A DNA stretch of 64,000 bases from Promicromonospora iranensis (GTDB taxonomy: Bacteria > Actinomycetota > Actinomycetes > Actinomycetales > Cellulomonadaceae), in the NCBI RefSeq assembly GCF_028994775.1, contig NZ_JAJQMN010000002.1, positions 1 to 64,000 on the forward strand. The letters are read 5' to 3'. Every line of letters starts with the position of its first letter. Within the stretch, counting starts at the first letter, position 1. A model generated the notes under the pieces. It saw only the letters and a list, made by a program, of their open reading frames with translations, made no database searches and had not been told where the DNA came from. The position numbers and the translations under genes are program-made. Below, one piece after another: positions 33,434-42,890 of this stretch.

Positions 33434-34780
33434 TCAGCCGTTCACCGTGAAGCCCTGGCCGGAGCCGTAGGAGACGTTCTCCTCCTGCCAGGCGGCGAGC
33501 CCCTCCAGGAGCGACGACTTGTCGAGCCAGGCCTGGCCCACCGTGTCCGCGAAGATGCTGTTCGCGTACGACTGCCACGGCAGGTACTGCCAGCCCTCGT
33601 TGACGTCGGCCGCGCCGGCGCCGAGCACCTCGTTGATCTTCTGCCCGCCGAAGTACTCGGACTCGTAGCCCAGGAACTCCTCGGACTCGAGGTGCTCGAC
33701 GGTCGCCGGGAACCCACCGGTCTCCATGAAGGCCTGGATCGACTCGTCGCTCGAGTTGAGCCACTTCAGGAAGCCCGCCGCGAGGAGCTTGTTCTCCGCG
33801 GCCTCGGGGATCGACTCCGTGCTGCCGCCGTTCTCGGCGTTCGTCGGGGTGCCGTCGTACGTCGGCATCGGCGCCACGCGCCACTTGCCCTTGCCGTCCG
33901 GCACACCGTCCTCGAGGATGCCAGGCATCCATGCGCCGAGCGCGACCGACGCGATGGTGCCGTCGCCCAAAGCCTGGTACCACTCGTCGCTCCAGCCCGG
34001 GAGCTGGCAGATCAGCTCGTCGTCGATGAGCGGCTGGTACATCTCGGCGAACCGGGTGGTGCCCTCGTCGGCGAGGTCGATGGTGACCGCCTCGCCGTCG
34101 TTCTGGAACGGGGTGCCGCCGGCCTGCCAGATCATGCTGGTGGTGAAGCCGGGGTCGCCCGAGTCGTTGGCGAGGCACCTGTCAGGGTTGTCCTCCTTGA
34201 TCGCACGCGCGACCTCGATGTACTCGTCCCACGTGGTCGGCACCTCCACGCCGACCTCGTCGAACACCTCCTGGTTGTAGAAGAACGCCATCGGGCCCGA
34301 GTCCTGCGGAAGGCCCCAGATGCCGCCGTTCTGCGACACCGAGCCCCAGGTCGACGCCGTGTAGAGGCTCTCCAGCTCGTCGAACCCGTACTCCGTGAGG
34401 TCGGTCAGCTGGCCCTGGAGCTGGAACTGCGGGATGGACTGGTACTCGATCTGCACCACGTCGGGCACGCCGTCGCCCGCCGCGATGGCGTTCTGCAGCT
34501 TGGTGTTGCCCTCGCCGGCTCCGACGGTGTCCACGAGCGTCACGTCGACGTTCGGGTACGCCTTCTCGAACTCCTCGATCTGCTTCTCGGCCTGCGGGGT
34601 CCACGTCCAGTAGGTGATGCTGCCGCCCTCTTCGAGGGCGGCCTCGATCTCCTCAGCGCTCGCTCCTTCGCCACCGCCTCCACCGCCGCCCCCGTCGTCG
34701 CCCGAGCAGGCGGTGAGAGATGCGGCCAGCAGCGCGGCCATAGCCCCGAGCGCTACGCGTCGGTTGCGGGTGATGGTCAT
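33434..34780 (-). CDS. extracellular sugar-binding lipoprotein (CUT1 SBP)
   Basis: This 448-residue lipoprotein has its lipobox Cys at residue 25 (SLTAC) followed by a Gly-rich linker. The SBP_bac_1 fold includes ITYWTWTPQAEKQIEEFEK, PTTWDEYIEVARAIK and a terminal GQGFTVNG. It is a paralogue of the 2062-3414 product. Its gene lies after its two permease genes, the reverse of the first system. A GAAGAAGGAAG ribosome-binding region precedes the ATG. Linkage to the exo-galactanase-like gene suggests a galacto- or arabinogalacto-oligosaccharide ligand (inference). Confidence 0.9.
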   Translation of the reverse strand: MTITRNRRVALGAMAALLAASLTACSGDDGGGGGGGGEGASAEEIEAALEEGGSITYWTWTPQAEKQIEEFEKAYPNVDVTLVDTVGAGEGNTKLQNAIAAGDGVPDVVQIEYQSIPQFQLQGQLTDLTEYGFDELESLYTASTWGSVSQNGGIWGLPQDSGPMAFFYNQEVFDEVGVEVPTTWDEYIEVARAIKEDNPDRCLANDSGDPGFTTSMIWQAGGTPFQNDGEAVTIDLADEGTTRFAEMYQPLIDDELICQLPGWSDEWYQALGDGTIASVALGAWMPGILEDGVPDGKGKWRVAPMPTYDGTPTNAENGGSTESIPEAAENKLLAAGFLKWLNSSDESIQAFMETGGFPATVEHLESEEFLGYESEYFGGQKINEVLGAGAADVNEGWQYLPWQSYANSIFADTVGQAWLDKSSLLEGLAAWQEENVSYGSGQGFTVNG

Positions 34781-34838
34781 GGTCTTCCTTCTTCCACGTC
34801 GTCGTAGTTCAGGTCTTCCGATGTTCTCGCTGCCTCGG

Positions 34839-35702
34839 TCATGCCTTCACACCGCCCGCGCTCAGGCCTGACTGCCAGTACCGCTGGAGCAGCAGGAACG
34901 CGATGACGATCGGCACGATCGTCAGGAACGAACCGGTGATGACCAGGTTGAACACCGGTTGCGCTCCGATGCCGGACGCGTCCGCCAGCCACTGGTACAG
35001 ACCGAGGGTGAGCGGATACAGGTCCGGGTCGTTGAGCATGATCAGTGGCAGGAAGTAGTTGTTCCACGTGGCGACGATCGCGAACAGCGCCACGGTCACG
35101 ATGCCGGGCGCCAGCAGGCGCAGCGAGATCGTGAAGAAGGTGCGCCACTCCCCCGCGCCGTCGACCCGTGCTGCCTCCAGGATCTCCGTGGGGACGGCCT
35201 CCGCCGAGAACACCCACATGAGATACAGGCCGAACGGCGACACCAGCGACGGCAGGATGATCGCCCAGATCGTGTTGGTGAGGCCCACCTGGCTGAACAG
35301 GAGGAACGTGGGCACGGCCAGCGCCGTACCGGGCACGGCGATCGCCCCGAGGATGGTCGCGAACACCGCGTTGCGGCCCCGGAACCGATACTTGGCCAGT
35401 CCGTAGCCGGCAGCGGTCGCAAGGATCGTGGCACCTCCGGCGCCCACCACCACGTAGAGCATCGTGTTGGCGAACCAGCGCACGAAGATGCCGTCGTCGT
35501 GCGTCACCACCTGCTGCAGGTTGTCGAACAGGGCGAACGGACCCGAGAACCACAGGCCGAACGAGCTGAGCAGTTCGCTCTGCGTCTTGGTGATACTGAA
35601 GAGCATCCAGGTCAGGGGCAGGATCGAGTAGACGATCAGGGCGCCCAGCAGGACCGTCAGCGTGATCGACTTGCGTGGCCTGAGGTACGAGTAGCCCGCC
35701 AT
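34839..35702 (-). CDS. carbohydrate ABC transporter permease (CUT1, MalG-type)
   Basis: This 287-residue permease has about six membrane segments. The EAA loop reads EAARVDGAGEWRTFF, and TWNNYFLPL is typical of MalG-type subunits. ATG 35702 overlaps the upstream TGA by one base; GTG 35705 directly before it is an alternative. It is strongly similar to the 177-1094 permease along its whole length. No ATPase gene accompanies it. Confidence 0.9.
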   Translation of the reverse strand: MAGYSYLRPRKSITLTVLLGALIVYSILPLTWMLFSITKTQSELLSSFGLWFSGPFALFDNLQQVVTHDDGIFVRWFANTMLYVVVGAGGATILATAAGYGLAKYRFRGRNAVFATILGAIAVPGTALAVPTFLLFSQVGLTNTIWAIILPSLVSPFGLYLMWVFSAEAVPTEILEAARVDGAGEWRTFFTISLRLLAPGIVTVALFAIVATWNNYFLPLIMLNDPDLYPLTLGLYQWLADASGIGAQPVFNLVITGSFLTIVPIVIAFLLLQRYWQSGLSAGGVKA

Positions 35703-36598
35703 CACGCGTCCCTCCGGGTTCCACGAAGCTGCACCACGTAGGCGATGACAGCGGTGATCAGACCCATCACGATCGCGACGGTGGCCGCGTAGCTCACCTG
35801 GTTACCCACGAAGGTCAGGTTGTAGGCGTAGATGTTGGGTGTGTAGTACGACGAGATCAGGGCCGGTTGGATCTCCTTGAGGATGTTCGGCTCGTTGAAG
35901 AGCTGGAAGCTGCCCAGGATCGAGAAGATCGTCGCGATCACCAGTGCCCCGCGGACGGCGGGAAGCTTGATGGACCGGACGATGCGGAACTGGTTGGCAC
36001 CGTCGATGGCGGCCGCCTCGTAGATCTCGTTCGGCACCGTCTTCAGCGCCGAGTACAGGATCAGCATGTTGTAGCCCACGAACTCCCAGGTCACGATGTT
36101 GCCGATCGCCGTGAGGATCCACTTCTTCGTGTACGGGTCGACGAGCGCGAAGCCGACCAGGTCGTTGAGGCTCCCGGTGAGACCCAGCCGGTCGTCGTAC
36201 ATGAAGCCCCACATGAGGACCGCTACGACGCCGGGCACCGCGTACGGCAGGAACAGCGCCACTCGGAAGAAGCTCTTGCCGTGCAGCCGTCCGCTGTCGA
36301 TCGCGAGCGCGGCGATCAGCGCCAGGCCCAGCATGATCGGCACCTGCACCAGCAGGAACAGGCCGACGCGACCGGCACCGTCCCAGAGCTTGGGGTCGCT
36401 GAACGCGGTCACGTAGTTGGCGAACCCGGCGAAGGTGGTCCCGCCCATGAGCTGGTTGCGGAACAGGCTCAGGTACATCGAGTAGACCAGCGGAGTGATG
36501 ATCATCAGCGCGAACACCACGAGGAACGGTGTCACGAAGCTCCAGCCTGCCGCGGACACGCGGAGGCTCGGTGGGCGGCGGCCTGGCACGGGCGGCAC
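35702..36598 (-). CDS. carbohydrate ABC transporter permease (CUT1, MalF-type)
   Basis: This 298-residue permease has a Pro/Arg-rich N-terminus followed by about six membrane segments (first: WSFVTPFLVVFALMIITPLVY). The EAA loop is EAAAIDGANQFRIVRSIKLPA. It is first in a leftward operon: permease, permease, binding protein, GH43-CBM13. A LacI-type operator (36682-36695) lies 84 nt upstream. Confidence 0.9.
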   Translation of the reverse strand: MPPVPGRRPPSLRVSAAGWSFVTPFLVVFALMIITPLVYSMYLSLFRNQLMGGTTFAGFANYVTAFSDPKLWDGAGRVGLFLLVQVPIMLGLALIAALAIDSGRLHGKSFFRVALFLPYAVPGVVAVLMWGFMYDDRLGLTGSLNDLVGFALVDPYTKKWILTAIGNIVTWEFVGYNMLILYSALKTVPNEIYEAAAIDGANQFRIVRSIKLPAVRGALVIATIFSILGSFQLFNEPNILKEIQPALISSYYTPNIYAYNLTFVGNQVSYAATVAIVMGLITAVIAYVVQLRGTRRDA

Positions 36599-36681
36599 CC
36601 CTTTCCCCGGACGGCAGTGTCCGGATTCACCTGGACTTCAATGTCCTGGAACACGCCGGACACCATTGCCCGGCGACGGAA

Positions 36682-36695
36682 TGTGAACGTCAACA
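36682..36695. promoter_or_regulatory. LacI-type operator of a third class
   Basis: TGTGAACGTCAACA is an imperfect palindrome centred on CG, distinct from both other operator classes. It lies upstream of the 35702-36598 permease. The LacI regulator at 37719-38738 is the nearest candidate. The spacer 36599-36798 has no gene. Confidence 0.5.
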
Positions 36696-36798
36696 TCCCT
36701 GTGCGCCGTGACTCTGCCACCCCCGCAGAAGGCTGTCAACGCCCCTCGCCAAGGGCAGGAACAGGTCATGCCGGGGAGGCTCGCTGCCGCCCTTGCGC

Positions 36799-37701
36799 TC
36801 AGCCCAGCGGCACGTTTCCGCCCAGCATCGCCCAGACCATCGTCGCGGCGTCCTGCCCCAGCTCGATCGTGCAGTGCCCCGCGTACGCGAGCCAGACCGA
36901 CCCGCTGCGGAGCCGCACCCACCCCAGCAGCAGGCCGACGAGCCCGGTGCTGAGGATCGCCACGGGCTCCACGACCAGCCCGTCGGCGGTGAGCACCAGC
37001 CCGTGCCAGAGGCCGAACCACAGGGACGTCAGCACGAGTCCCCAGCCGACGTCCGCGCCGAGGAACCGCCACGGTGTGCCACAGGCCCGGTCGAGCACGG
37101 CGAGCATCGCTCCGTGCACGAGCAGCTCCTCGACGAGGTTGGGATGCGCCGCGTCGAACAGGAGGCGTTCGGTGTCCATCGGGTCGGGGGGCGCCCCGGC
37201 GTCGGCATAGTTCCACAGGAAGAGGAGGGTGAACCCGACGAACAGCCCCACCACCACCCAGCCGGCCGGTCGCCAGCCCGGCTTCAGCCGCAGGCCGAGG
37301 CCCGCCTCCTCGCGCGCCCACGGCCAGAGAGCCAGGAAGAGCGCGACGAGCCAGAGCAGCTCCATCGTCTTGCCCTGCCAGTTGTACTCGAGCTCGACCC
37401 CGAAGACCCTGGGCAGGCTGTGCGCCCACCGGCTGCATGCGATCAGGACGGCCAGGACCGCCACGACCCGCAGTGCGCCCGGCCGGCGCCACAGCGCTAT
37501 GGCCAGCAGCGGGCCGACGGCGACGACCGTGAGCGCGGCGTCAGCCAGGCTGATGCCGCCGGCCCGCAGCACGGCCGCCGGGCCGGCGAGCACCCCCACC
37601 AGCACCGTGGCAGCGGCCAGGACCAGCAGGACCGGTCCGAGCCAGCGCCAGGTGTCGACGGGACCGATCTGGAGGGAGGCGTTCCGCGGCAGGCTTCTGA
37701 T
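36799..37701 (-). CDS. CPBP-family intramembrane metalloprotease-like protein
   Basis: This membrane protein of about 300 residues has around eight hydrophobic segments. The CPBP motif 1 appears as [14 protein letters not shown] (EE pair kept, but the usual Arg of EExxxR is His). Motif 2 appears as FGLWH, and motif 3 as AGHCTIEL. The start is uncertain. AAGGA lies just after the lacI stop, but the next in-frame codons are CTG and ATC, and no ATG/GTG/TTG is near. Coordinates use the ATC 8 nt after AAGGA. Family members include CAAX-processing-like proteases and non-catalytic relatives. The substrate is unknown. Confidence 0.7.
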   Translation of the reverse strand: MRSLPRNASLQIGPVDTWRWLGPVLLVLAAATVLVGVLAGPAAVLRAGGISLADAALTVVAVGPLLAIALWRRPGALRVVAVLAVLIACSRWAHSLPRVFGVELEYNWQGKTMELLWLVALFLALWPWAREEAGLGLRLKPGWRPAGWVVVGLFVGFTLLFLWNYADAGAPPDPMDTERLLFDAAHPNLVEELLVHGAMLAVLDRACGTPWRFLGADVGWGLVLTSLWFGLWHGLVLTADGLVVEPVAILSTGLVGLLLGWVRLRSGSVWLAYAGHCTIELGQDAATMVWAMLGGNVPLG

Positions 37702-37718
37702 GGTCAGGTTCCTTCGTC

Positions 37719-38738
37719 TCAGCGGCGCGGCGCGGCCGCGCTCCGGCGCACTACCAGCTCGGGTGCGATCAGTTCCGCGGCGGGCTTGCCCCCGTCGACC
37801 GCCGCGAGCAGCAGCGCGACGCTCCGCCGGCCCAGGTCGACGAACGGCTGGCGCACCGTCGTCAGCGGTGGGATGAAGTGGCCGGAGCCGTCGACGTCGT
37901 CGAAGCCCACCACCGAGACGTCGTCGGGCACGGAGACGCCGCACTCCCAGAACGCCCGCAGCAGGCCGAGGGCGAGCTGGTCGTTGGCGGCGAAGACCGC
38001 CGTCGGGCCTGAACCCGCCTTGACCCGCTGCGCCAGGTCCAGGCCCACCATGTAGCCCCGGTCCGCGCTCCAGCCCGCGACCACCGGCTCGGGCACGGGC
38101 AGGCCGTGCTCGATGAGGACGGCACGCCATGCCTCCTCACGCTCGACGGCGTCCAGCCAGTCCGGCGGGCCCGCGACGTGCAGGATCCGCTGGTGCCCCA
38201 GCTCGATCAGGTGCTCGACGGCCATCCGCGCGCCGGCACGCTGGTCCACCGCGAGGGGGATGGTCGGCACATCGGGGTGCAGCTCCCGGGCCGCGATGAT
38301 GACCACCGGCACCGGGGCCCGGAACGACTCCACGGCGTCGGCGACGTCGGTGTGCGGCGCGATGACGACGATGCCCTCGACCGCCTGGTCCATGAAGTGC
38401 TCCATGGCGTTGTGCATGGTGGCGGCGTCGTACCGGCGTAGCGTCGCGACGCTGACGTACCAGCCCTGCTCGCGCGCGGCCTCCTCGACGGCGATCAGCG
38501 TGCTCGACGGGCCGAACAGCGGGGACCCGGTGGTCACCACACCGACGGTGTCCGACCGCGCGGTGACCAGGGCCCGCGCCGCGCTGTTGCGGCGGTACCC
38601 GAGCGTGGCGATCGCCTCCAGCACCTTCTCCCGTGTCGCCGGGCGCACGCTCCGATGCCCGTTGAGCACACGGGACACGGTCTGGTGGGACACACCGGCG
38701 AGTGCGGCGACGTCGGCCATGGCCGGCGGCCGCGTCAT
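37719..38738 (-). CDS. LacI-family transcriptional regulator (third, distinct)
   Basis: This 339-residue repressor has its HTH at about residues 8-30 ([19 protein letters not shown]), the [10 protein letters not shown] hinge and a C-terminal effector domain. It belongs to a different branch from the two arabinan regulators, as its recognition helix HQTVSRV differs. ATG 38738 is used. GTG 38759, just after the proC stop, and ATG 38720 are alternatives, and no clear ribosome-binding site decides. It may bind the operator at 36682-36695 and control the third CUT1 system (inference). Confidence 0.85.
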   Translation of the reverse strand: MTRPPAMADVAALAGVSHQTVSRVLNGHRSVRPATREKVLEAIATLGYRRNSAARALVTARSDTVGVVTTGSPLFGPSSTLIAVEEAAREQGWYVSVATLRRYDAATMHNAMEHFMDQAVEGIVVIAPHTDVADAVESFRAPVPVVIIAARELHPDVPTIPLAVDQRAGARMAVEHLIELGHQRILHVAGPPDWLDAVEREEAWRAVLIEHGLPVPEPVVAGWSADRGYMVGLDLAQRVKAGSGPTAVFAANDQLALGLLRAFWECGVSVPDDVSVVGFDDVDGSGHFIPPLTTVRQPFVDLGRRSVALLLAAVDGGKPAAELIAPELVVRRSAAAPRR

Positions 38739-38766
38739 CGCGGGTCGAGAGATCGTCACGGGAGGA

Positions 38767-39570
38767 TCATCCACCCAGCTCGTGGGCGCGGTCACGTGCC
38801 GCGGCCGCAGCGGCGAGGAAGGAGGCACGTACGCCGCCGTCGTCCAGTGCCCGCAGCGCCGCCGCGGTGGTGCCACCCGGCGAGGTGACCTTCTCGCGCA
38901 GGAGAACCGGGTGCTCCCCCGACTCGTCCATGAGGCGCGACGCGCCGAGCAGGGTCTGGACCGCGAGGCGGCGTGCCACGTCGCGCGTCAGGCCGAGCAG
39001 GACACCCGCCTCGGCCAGGGCGTCGGCGACGTAGAAGACGTAGGCGGGGCCGGAGCCCGAGATGGCCGACACGGCGTTCAGGTCCTTCTCGGCTGCGCGC
39101 ACCACGGCGCCCGTGCCTGCGAGGAGGTGCTCGACGGCCTCCAGGTGGGCCTCCGTGGCGGCGGCACCCGGCGCGATAGCCGTGATGCCCGCACCGATCG
39201 CCGCGGGCGTGTTCGGCACCGTCCGGACCACCGCGGTGCCTGCGGGCAGCCGCTCCTCGTAGAACGAGGTCGGGTGGCCGGCCGCGACCGTCACCACGAC
39301 GGCGCCGGGCTCGATCCCGGGCGCTATCTCGTCGAGCAGAGCACCGACGTCCTTGGGCTTGACACCCACGAGGACGAGGCCCGCCCCGCGGACCGCCGCC
39401 ACGTTGTCGCTGGTGGTGGCCACCTGGTAGGCCTCGCGGAGATGCTGGGCCTTGGCCTCGGTCCGCACGGTGGCCACGACGTCGGACGCCTGCCAACCCG
39501 CCGAGAGCGCGCCCGCGAGCACCGCCTCGCCCATGTTCCCGGCCCCGAGCACTGCAAGTCGCTGGTTCAC
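38767..39570 (-). CDS. proC: pyrroline-5-carboxylate reductase
   Basis: This 267-residue enzyme makes the last step of proline synthesis, reducing 1-pyrroline-5-carboxylate with NAD(P)H. The N-terminal Rossmann motif is VLGAGNMGEAVLAG. The dimerisation/active-site region contains AISGSGPAYVFYVADAL and REKVTSPGGTTAAAL. It has the normal family length. It is followed closely by the lacI gene on the same strand, possibly by read-through only. No functional link to sugar use is evident. Confidence 0.95.
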   Translation of the reverse strand: MNQRLAVLGAGNMGEAVLAGALSAGWQASDVVATVRTEAKAQHLREAYQVATTSDNVAAVRGAGLVLVGVKPKDVGALLDEIAPGIEPGAVVVTVAAGHPTSFYEERLPAGTAVVRTVPNTPAAIGAGITAIAPGAAATEAHLEAVEHLLAGTGAVVRAAEKDLNAVSAISGSGPAYVFYVADALAEAGVLLGLTRDVARRLAVQTLLGASRLMDESGEHPVLLREKVTSPGGTTAAALRALDDGGVRASFLAAAAAARDRAHELGG

Positions 39571-39592
39571 GGTGCCATTCTCCCCTGCGAGC

Positions 39593-40246
39593 TCACAGCG
39601 GGAACGCCGCGTAGAAGTCCTCCATCGTGTCGACCGGGCCGGTCGCCTGCATCACCGCGGTCCCGTTCTGCCAGACGACGACGGCCTTGCCGCCCTTGGC
39701 GGGGACTATCGCGTACTGCCCCACCACCTTCTTGCCGACCTTCACGTCGCCCTCGCGATCAGCCTCGCCGGCGGAACTGGTCCAGGCCGCGGCAGCGGTG
39801 GCCGCCTCGTCCGACGTCGCCCACTGACCGGCCAGGACCGCCACCTCACCGGAGCCGCCGTCGGAGTACTCGGCGTTCCAGGCCTCCAGCGCACCCTCAC
39901 CCTTGGGCTCCTTCGCCTCGGCCAGCGAGCCGAGCGCGAACTGCAGCACGGCGGACGGGAGGGCCTTCTGGAAGGCGGTCTCGTCGTCGGCCCGCTCCAT
40001 CGCCTTGACCGTGGGTGTCGGTACCGGGGCGGTCACCGTCACCGTGGGGACGGGCTGCGGAGTCGCCTCGCTGCGCCAGAAGCCCGGCCACACGAAACCG
40101 GTCACGAGCACCAGGGCGAGCACGACGACGAGCAGACCGACGACCGCCGCGAGCCGTCGCCGGCGGTACACGGCGGGCGATGCCTTCTTCGCGGCCACCG
40201 ACGCGGTCGCGCCGGTGCGCGGTGAGTTCACGCGCTGGTCGGTCAT
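39593..40246 (-). CDS. single-pass membrane protein of unknown function
   Basis: This 217-residue protein has a cytoplasmic basic N-terminus (about 40 residues) and one membrane helix (LAAVVGLLVVVLALVLVTGFVW). A Pro/Thr/Val-rich stalk follows, then an extracellular domain of about 130 residues with ALPSAVLQFALGSLAEAKEPKG. ATG 40246 is chosen because GGGGGAG lies nearby upstream; a longer start at 40285 lacks one. I do not recognise the family. The gene ends 22 nt before proC and may be unrelated to it. Confidence 0.7.
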   Translation of the reverse strand: MTDQRVNSPRTGATASVAAKKASPAVYRRRRLAAVVGLLVVVLALVLVTGFVWPGFWRSEATPQPVPTVTVTAPVPTPTVKAMERADDETAFQKALPSAVLQFALGSLAEAKEPKGEGALEAWNAEYSDGGSGEVAVLAGQWATSDEAATAAAAWTSSAGEADREGDVKVGKKVVGQYAIVPAKGGKAVVVWQNGTAVMQATGPVDTMEDFYAAFPL

Positions 40247-40303
40247 GTCCTGGCTCCCCCGTGCTCTGTCCACCGGATGCGTCACGGTGGCTCAGCCAAG
40301 ACC

Positions 40304-41299
40304 TTATGTCGGAGCACTGACATTCGGACGGAGGCACGCCCGGTGCTGGACAAGCGTCCGACCCGCTCGGGCGGTCGCCTGGCAGACCGCGAGCAGCACG
40401 GCGAAGGCCGCCGCCGAGATCGCGCACCCGGCGAGGAGACCGCCCGCGTACGCCGTCAGCCCGCCGGCCCACGGCAGCACCGCCCAGGCGTGCTCCTCGG
40501 TCGCGGCGGCGGCCAGGACGGAGAGCACGGCCGCCGGCACGGCCACCGCACCGAGGGACACCACGACCAGGCGTGTCCCGGCGTCGCCGCGCCGTGCCGG
40601 ACCGTCGTCCGGGCCTGCCCACCCGGCCGGGGCGACGGCGCAGACCAGCGCCGTCCACGACACCACGACGAGGACCGCCGCGACGACATCGGACGGGCGG
40701 TGCCAGCGGTCCGCGACCGTCGCGAGGCTCATGGCGCAGGTCACGGCGGCTCCCGCGACCGCCGTCGCCGGCCGCCAGCCCCGTGGAACGACGAGGAGCA
40801 GTGCTGCCCAGGCCGCGGCCACCACCGTGACGTGGCCGCTCGGGAGGGTGTTGATGTCCCGGTTCCACTCGCCGACGAGACCCGTGCGGTGGAACACCCC
40901 GTCCTTGATCAGCTGAGTGGTCACGTTCGAACCCAGGATCACGGCGGCGGCCAGCGCCGCGGCAGCCCATCTCCGGCGCAGCACCCCGATCCCGCACACC
41001 GCCAGGAGCCCGGCCGCGAGCCAGGGCGGCGAGCCGAGGAGCAGCACCGGCTCGACCAGGTGGTTCACCACGTCCTGGAACCTGTCGGCCGTCTCGAAGA
41101 CACTCTCCTCGACACGCTGCCCGGGCCATGTGGTGACCATCGCCCACCACACGAGCCAGGTGCCCAGCGCAGCCGCGAGGGCGACGGCCAGGCCGGCCGG
41201 TCGCGCCGGCGAAGGGCGGGGCCGGGACACGAAGGTTCGGTGGTCGGGACCGGTACGCGATCCGTCGTGGCGCGCCACACGCCCTCCGGAGGTCGGCAT
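40304..41299 (-). CDS. PAP2-superfamily phosphatase, membrane-bound
   Basis: This 331-residue protein has about seven hydrophobic segments. The PAP2 active-site motifs are KDGVFHRTG (C1-like), LPSGH (C2) and ATVADRWHRPSDV (C3-like, His and Asp retained), facing outside. It probably dephosphorylates a lipid phosphate such as undecaprenyl pyrophosphate or phosphatidate. ATG 41299 has TATTTT 9 nt upstream and may be leaderless. A GTG at 41284 after GGAGG is an alternative. It is divergent from radA. Confidence 0.85.
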   Translation of the reverse strand: MPTSGGRVARHDGSRTGPDHRTFVSRPRPSPARPAGLAVALAAALGTWLVWWAMVTTWPGQRVEESVFETADRFQDVVNHLVEPVLLLGSPPWLAAGLLAVCGIGVLRRRWAAAALAAAVILGSNVTTQLIKDGVFHRTGLVGEWNRDINTLPSGHVTVVAAAWAALLLVVPRGWRPATAVAGAAVTCAMSLATVADRWHRPSDVVAAVLVVVSWTALVCAVAPAGWAGPDDGPARRGDAGTRLVVVSLGAVAVPAAVLSVLAAAATEEHAWAVLPWAGGLTAYAGGLLAGCAISAAAFAVLLAVCQATARAGRTLVQHRACLRPNVSAPT

Positions 41300-41402
41300 G
41301 GTCGAAAAATACCTGGCTCGGGATGCCCGGAGCGGCCGGCAGCGGGACACGGCCCGGGTGATCTTCGGCTGCGTGTCGGTGGCGGCACGTACGGTGGCGC
41401 TC

Positions 41403-42836
41403 GTGACCTCATCGACCTCCAAGCGGGCCCGGCCCGCATACCGCTGTGCCGAGTGCGGCTGGACCACCGTCAAGTGGGTCGGCCGCTGCGGGGAGTGCCA
41501 GGCGTGGGGCACGGTGAGCGAGGACGGACCGGCGTCGTCGGGGCCACGCACGGCGACCGTCTCGCCGGCGCGTGAGCCCGCGCGGCCCATCGCCGACATC
41601 GACGTCGAGTCGGCGCGCGCCAACCCGACCGGCGTCGGCGAGTTCGACCGGGTGCTCGGCGGGGGTCTGGTCCCGGGTGCGGTCATCCTGCTCGCCGGTG
41701 AGCCGGGCGTGGGCAAGTCGACCCTGCTGCTCGCCGTCGCGAGCAACGTGGCCGACGGCGCCCTCGGGCCCGACGGGTTCGAGTCGCCCCGCACCGTGCT
41801 GTACGTGACGGGCGAGGAGTCCGCCGCCCAGGTCCGGCTCCGGGCCGAGCGCATCGGGGCGTTGTCCGCCACCCTCCTGCTCGCCGCGGAGACCGACCTC
41901 GGCACGGTGCTCGGCCACCTGGAGGTGAACCAGCCCGACATGCTCATCGTGGACTCGGTGCAGACCATCGCGAGCGGTCAGGTGGACGGCGCGCCGGGCG
42001 GCGTCTCGCAGGTGCGGGAGGTCGCCGCAGCGCTGATCGCCGTGGCCAAGGAGCGGCAGATCCCCACGATCCTCGTGGGCCACGTGACCAAGGACGGCTC
42101 CGTCGCCGGCCCCCGCACGCTGGAGCACCTGGTCGACGTGGTGTGCCAGTTCGAGGGTGACCGGCACTCGCGCCTGCGCATGATCCGTGCGGTGAAGAAC
42201 CGGTACGGCCCCACGGACGAGGTGGGCTGCTTCGACCTGTCCGAGAACGGGATCGTCGGGCTGGCCGACCCGTCCGGCCTGTTCCTGTCGCACGCCGGCG
42301 CGGGGGTCGCCGGGTCGTGCATCACGGTCACGCTGGAAGGACGGCGTCCGCTCGCCGTGGAGGTGCAGGGGCTCGTGGCGCCGAGCCCGCTGAACAACCC
42401 GCGCCGCGCCACGAGCGGCGTCGACTCCAGCAGGCTCGCCATGATCCTCGCCGTGCTGCAGCGGCACGGCGGTCTGCGCCTCGCCGACCAGGACGTATAC
42501 GCCTCGACGGTGGGCGGCGCCCGGATCACCGAGCCGGCCTCGGACCTCGCGGCCGCGCTCGCGCTCGTGTCCGCTCGCACCGGGCGGCCGCTCCCCGGGG
42601 CCACCGTCGCCATCGGCGAGGTGGGCCTGGCCGGAGACATCCGTCCGGTGACAGGCCTGGACCGACGCCTGGGCGAGGCCGCTCGTCTGGGCTTCGCACG
42701 CGCCGTCGTGCCGCACGGGACGGGGGTCAAGGCGCCCGAAGGGCTGCAGCTGGTGGAGGCCGCGCACATCCGCGATGCGGTGGAGTGGGCGCAGTCGGCG
42801 GGCGGCAGACCGCTCCGTGCGGTGGACGACGAATGA
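41403..42836 (+). CDS. radA: DNA repair protein RadA
   Basis: This 477-residue RecA-like ATPase promotes branch migration in recombination. The N-terminal zinc finger has Cys 15, 18, 29 and 32 (CAECGW...CGEC). Walker A GEPGVGKST lies at 99-107, and the RadA-specific KNRYG motif follows. A C-terminal Lon-like domain contains AIGEVGLAGDIRPV. GTG 41403 places the zinc finger at the usual distance; longer in-frame extensions are out of family range. It is followed by disA, a conserved gene pair. Confidence 0.95.
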   Translation: MTSSTSKRARPAYRCAECGWTTVKWVGRCGECQAWGTVSEDGPASSGPRTATVSPAREPARPIADIDVESARANPTGVGEFDRVLGGGLVPGAVILLAGEPGVGKSTLLLAVASNVADGALGPDGFESPRTVLYVTGEESAAQVRLRAERIGALSATLLLAAETDLGTVLGHLEVNQPDMLIVDSVQTIASGQVDGAPGGVSQVREVAAALIAVAKERQIPTILVGHVTKDGSVAGPRTLEHLVDVVCQFEGDRHSRLRMIRAVKNRYGPTDEVGCFDLSENGIVGLADPSGLFLSHAGAGVAGSCITVTLEGRRPLAVEVQGLVAPSPLNNPRRATSGVDSSRLAMILAVLQRHGGLRLADQDVYASTVGGARITEPASDLAAALALVSARTGRPLPGATVAIGEVGLAGDIRPVTGLDRRLGEAARLGFARAVVPHGTGVKAPEGLQLVEAAHIRDAVEWAQSAGGRPLRAVDDE

Positions 42837-42877
42837 CCGCTTCGTGAAACGAACTGCTTGTGACCCAGAGCACAGCG

Positions 42878-42890
42878 TAGGATTTCTTCG
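42878..42890 (+). promoter_or_regulatory. -10 element and leaderless start of disA
   Basis: TAGGAT (42878-42883) lies 6 nt before the disA GTG, with no ribosome-binding site between them. This suggests a disA-specific promoter producing a leaderless transcript. Confidence 0.45.
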
